From positions 186,001 to 250,000 of the forward strand of contig JASANG010000753.1 of the NCBI GenBank assembly GCA_030248215.1: DNA of 64,000 bases. Direction: 5' to 3'. This document shows positions 63,826 through 64,000 of the stretch, piece after piece (position 1 is the stretch's first letter; each line of letters opens with the position of its first letter). The position numbers and the translations under genes are program-made. The notes under the pieces were generated by a model. That model was not told the DNA's origin and did not search any database. It saw only the letters and a list, made by a program, of their open reading frames with translations. The stretch comes from Enoplolaimus lenunculus. Taxonomy: Eukaryota > Nematoda > Enoplea > Enoplida > Thoracostomopsidae.

Positions 63826-63826
<1 letters not shown>
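61531..63826 (+). mobile_element. Penelope-like retroelement, right copy (plus)
   Basis: Carries nearly the whole coding region in two adjacent open frames and ends at ACTCGGTCTATCTGTTTAA next to a TA tract, as the left copy does. Known: Penelope-like elements encode an RT related to telomerase plus, in this clade, a GIY-YIG nuclease; they copy at a nick and often give inverted or tandem partial copies. Confidence 0.92.
62037..63791 (+). CDS. Penelope-like reverse transcriptase with C-terminal GIY-YIG endonuclease
   Basis: 584 codons from an ATG. RT motifs in order: LLYGLPKTHKEGVPVRPIMS (15-33), motif A VMVSFDVSSLFTSIP (79-93, Asp84), motif B DGVAMGSPLGPVLANVFM (143-160), motif C YRRYVDDTF (180-188, catalytic Asp pair 185-186), then LAFLDVSIQR (224-232). 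A Ser/Thr-rich linker (355-390) leads to the nuclease: NVIYNFTCPNCQLGYVGAT (472-490) with the CxxC knuckle and GIY-YIG variant, then RQLYRRICEH (492-501) with the conserved Arg and Glu. The C terminus has HILESVHIRNRDPKLN. All catalytic residues I can check are present. Likely a recent copy of an active family. Confidence 0.93.
   Translation: MAKLLNPAGSRPSLLYGLPKTHKEGVPVRPIMSAVGSACHNLARWIDSILKPLSSGKYSVQSSFEFVKEILQQDAGNGVMVSFDVSSLFTSIPLFETIQIISTAVKNKKLETVIPHDLLIKAVKLCTTDFKFLFNGAVYKQIDGVAMGSPLGPVLANVFMVQFENEIFAKTPVNCGPRFYRRYVDDTFALFDSFELAHNFLSILNSHHPKIKFTIETEKECKLAFLDVSIQRDPLIKKFSTSIYRKPTYSNQIMNFSTFIPKRFKINLIECLLYRCFAISSSQHLIQEELYFLKNLFTINGFPVKVFNMATKNFFNRKFRCDIFPRSLNQFLSNEWRDNSLQNSSDIHSYETFNLGSQFSSTSTSTSVTQSTGSSWITSYNATQESTSNKAQETAVNAVPANGQVVTKPVFLILKLPFLGSHSAYLKRCLSNLFKKHFNAPNIVFRIVFKNYSSLAKMFKFKDPIPDVLRSNVIYNFTCPNCQLGYVGATNRQLYRRICEHRQVSDRTNISTNSTLKMSSAISNHCSSSGHNCNVSDFCIIDSWPINSSHRFSNALHILESVHIRNRDPKLNVQSNCFQFRIFT

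Positions 63827-63828
<2 letters not shown>

Positions 63829-63883
<55 letters not shown>
63829..63883. repeat. (TA)n tract bordering right Penelope copy
   Basis: About 27 TA units directly after the element end; then TACATATTATATATTTATATT and unrelated sequence (TTCGAAATAATGGAATCAG) to the window end, with no gene visible. Confidence 0.95.
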
Positions 63884-63889
<6 letters not shown>

Positions 63890-64000
63890 TATATATTTAT
63901 ATTATATATTCGAAATAATGGAATCAGTTTTATCATAAAAAATTTCAATTTCTAAAAAACCATTTAACCTCTAAATGGTCAGGCAAACGATGTTTAATAG

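Overview
This is animal nuclear DNA: AT-rich, gene-poor and packed with repeats. No bacterial operon or viral gene block is visible. The coding evidence is spliced metazoan exons with matching phases and GT-AG borders, plus one intronless neuropeptide gene. The phylum cannot be fixed from the sequence. Two hints point towards a nematode: the TTAGGC hexamer (the nematode telomere unit) fills the commonest repeat, and the neuropeptide precursor resembles nematode NLP-5/NLP-6 MGFamide precursors. An LRMDA-like gene and the GIY-YIG Penelope element do not settle the question.

Host genes, left to right. (1) Most of a POFUT2-like protein O-fucosyltransferase gene, minus strand, eight exons between 5408 and 8; its 3' end lies off the window. 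(2) A complete 140-aa MGFamide neuropeptide precursor at 30977-31399, plus strand, with TATA box and poly(A) signal. (3) A complete two-exon LITAF-domain gene at 38392-39399, plus strand. (4) A REEP5/YOP1-type ER-shaping gene from 43238, plus strand, four solid exons and perhaps a fifth. (5) Part of an LRMDA-like leucine-rich-repeat gene at 54106-55639, minus strand, with a possible upstream exon at 57015-56945. A GC-richer, coding-like but unassigned stretch lies at 36.4-37.7 kb. From 5.4 to 30.9 kb I find no host gene.

Repeats make up most of the rest. The dominant family, here called 'T-core elements', has inverted termini of the type GGCCCATGTAAAGATC, 8-bp target-site duplications and a core of TTAGGC-like hexamers in a higher-order array. 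More than 35 full or partial copies are present, in three terminal subfamilies: a (GTAAAGATCAGGGGCGGAAC), b (GTATAGAACAGGGCCGGAAC) and c (GTTACTTTTAGGGCCGTAAC). A second group, 'TA-MITEs', comprises four families with unrelated bodies but the same TA-CAC...GTG-TA ends, each saturated with its own short word in both orientations. A third group starts CAGGG, has 8-bp duplications and looks hAT-like (CCGGAG-rich, TTTCCG-rich and CCGAGAC-rich families). tRNA-derived SINEs, several unclassified dispersed repeats and many minisatellites are also present.

The right end (58.8-63.8 kb) is a head-to-head pair of Penelope-like retroelements (reverse transcriptase plus GIY-YIG endonuclease) forming a giant palindrome bordered by (TA)n tracts. 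Part of the left arm reads much worse than the right arm, so the assembly there deserves checking.
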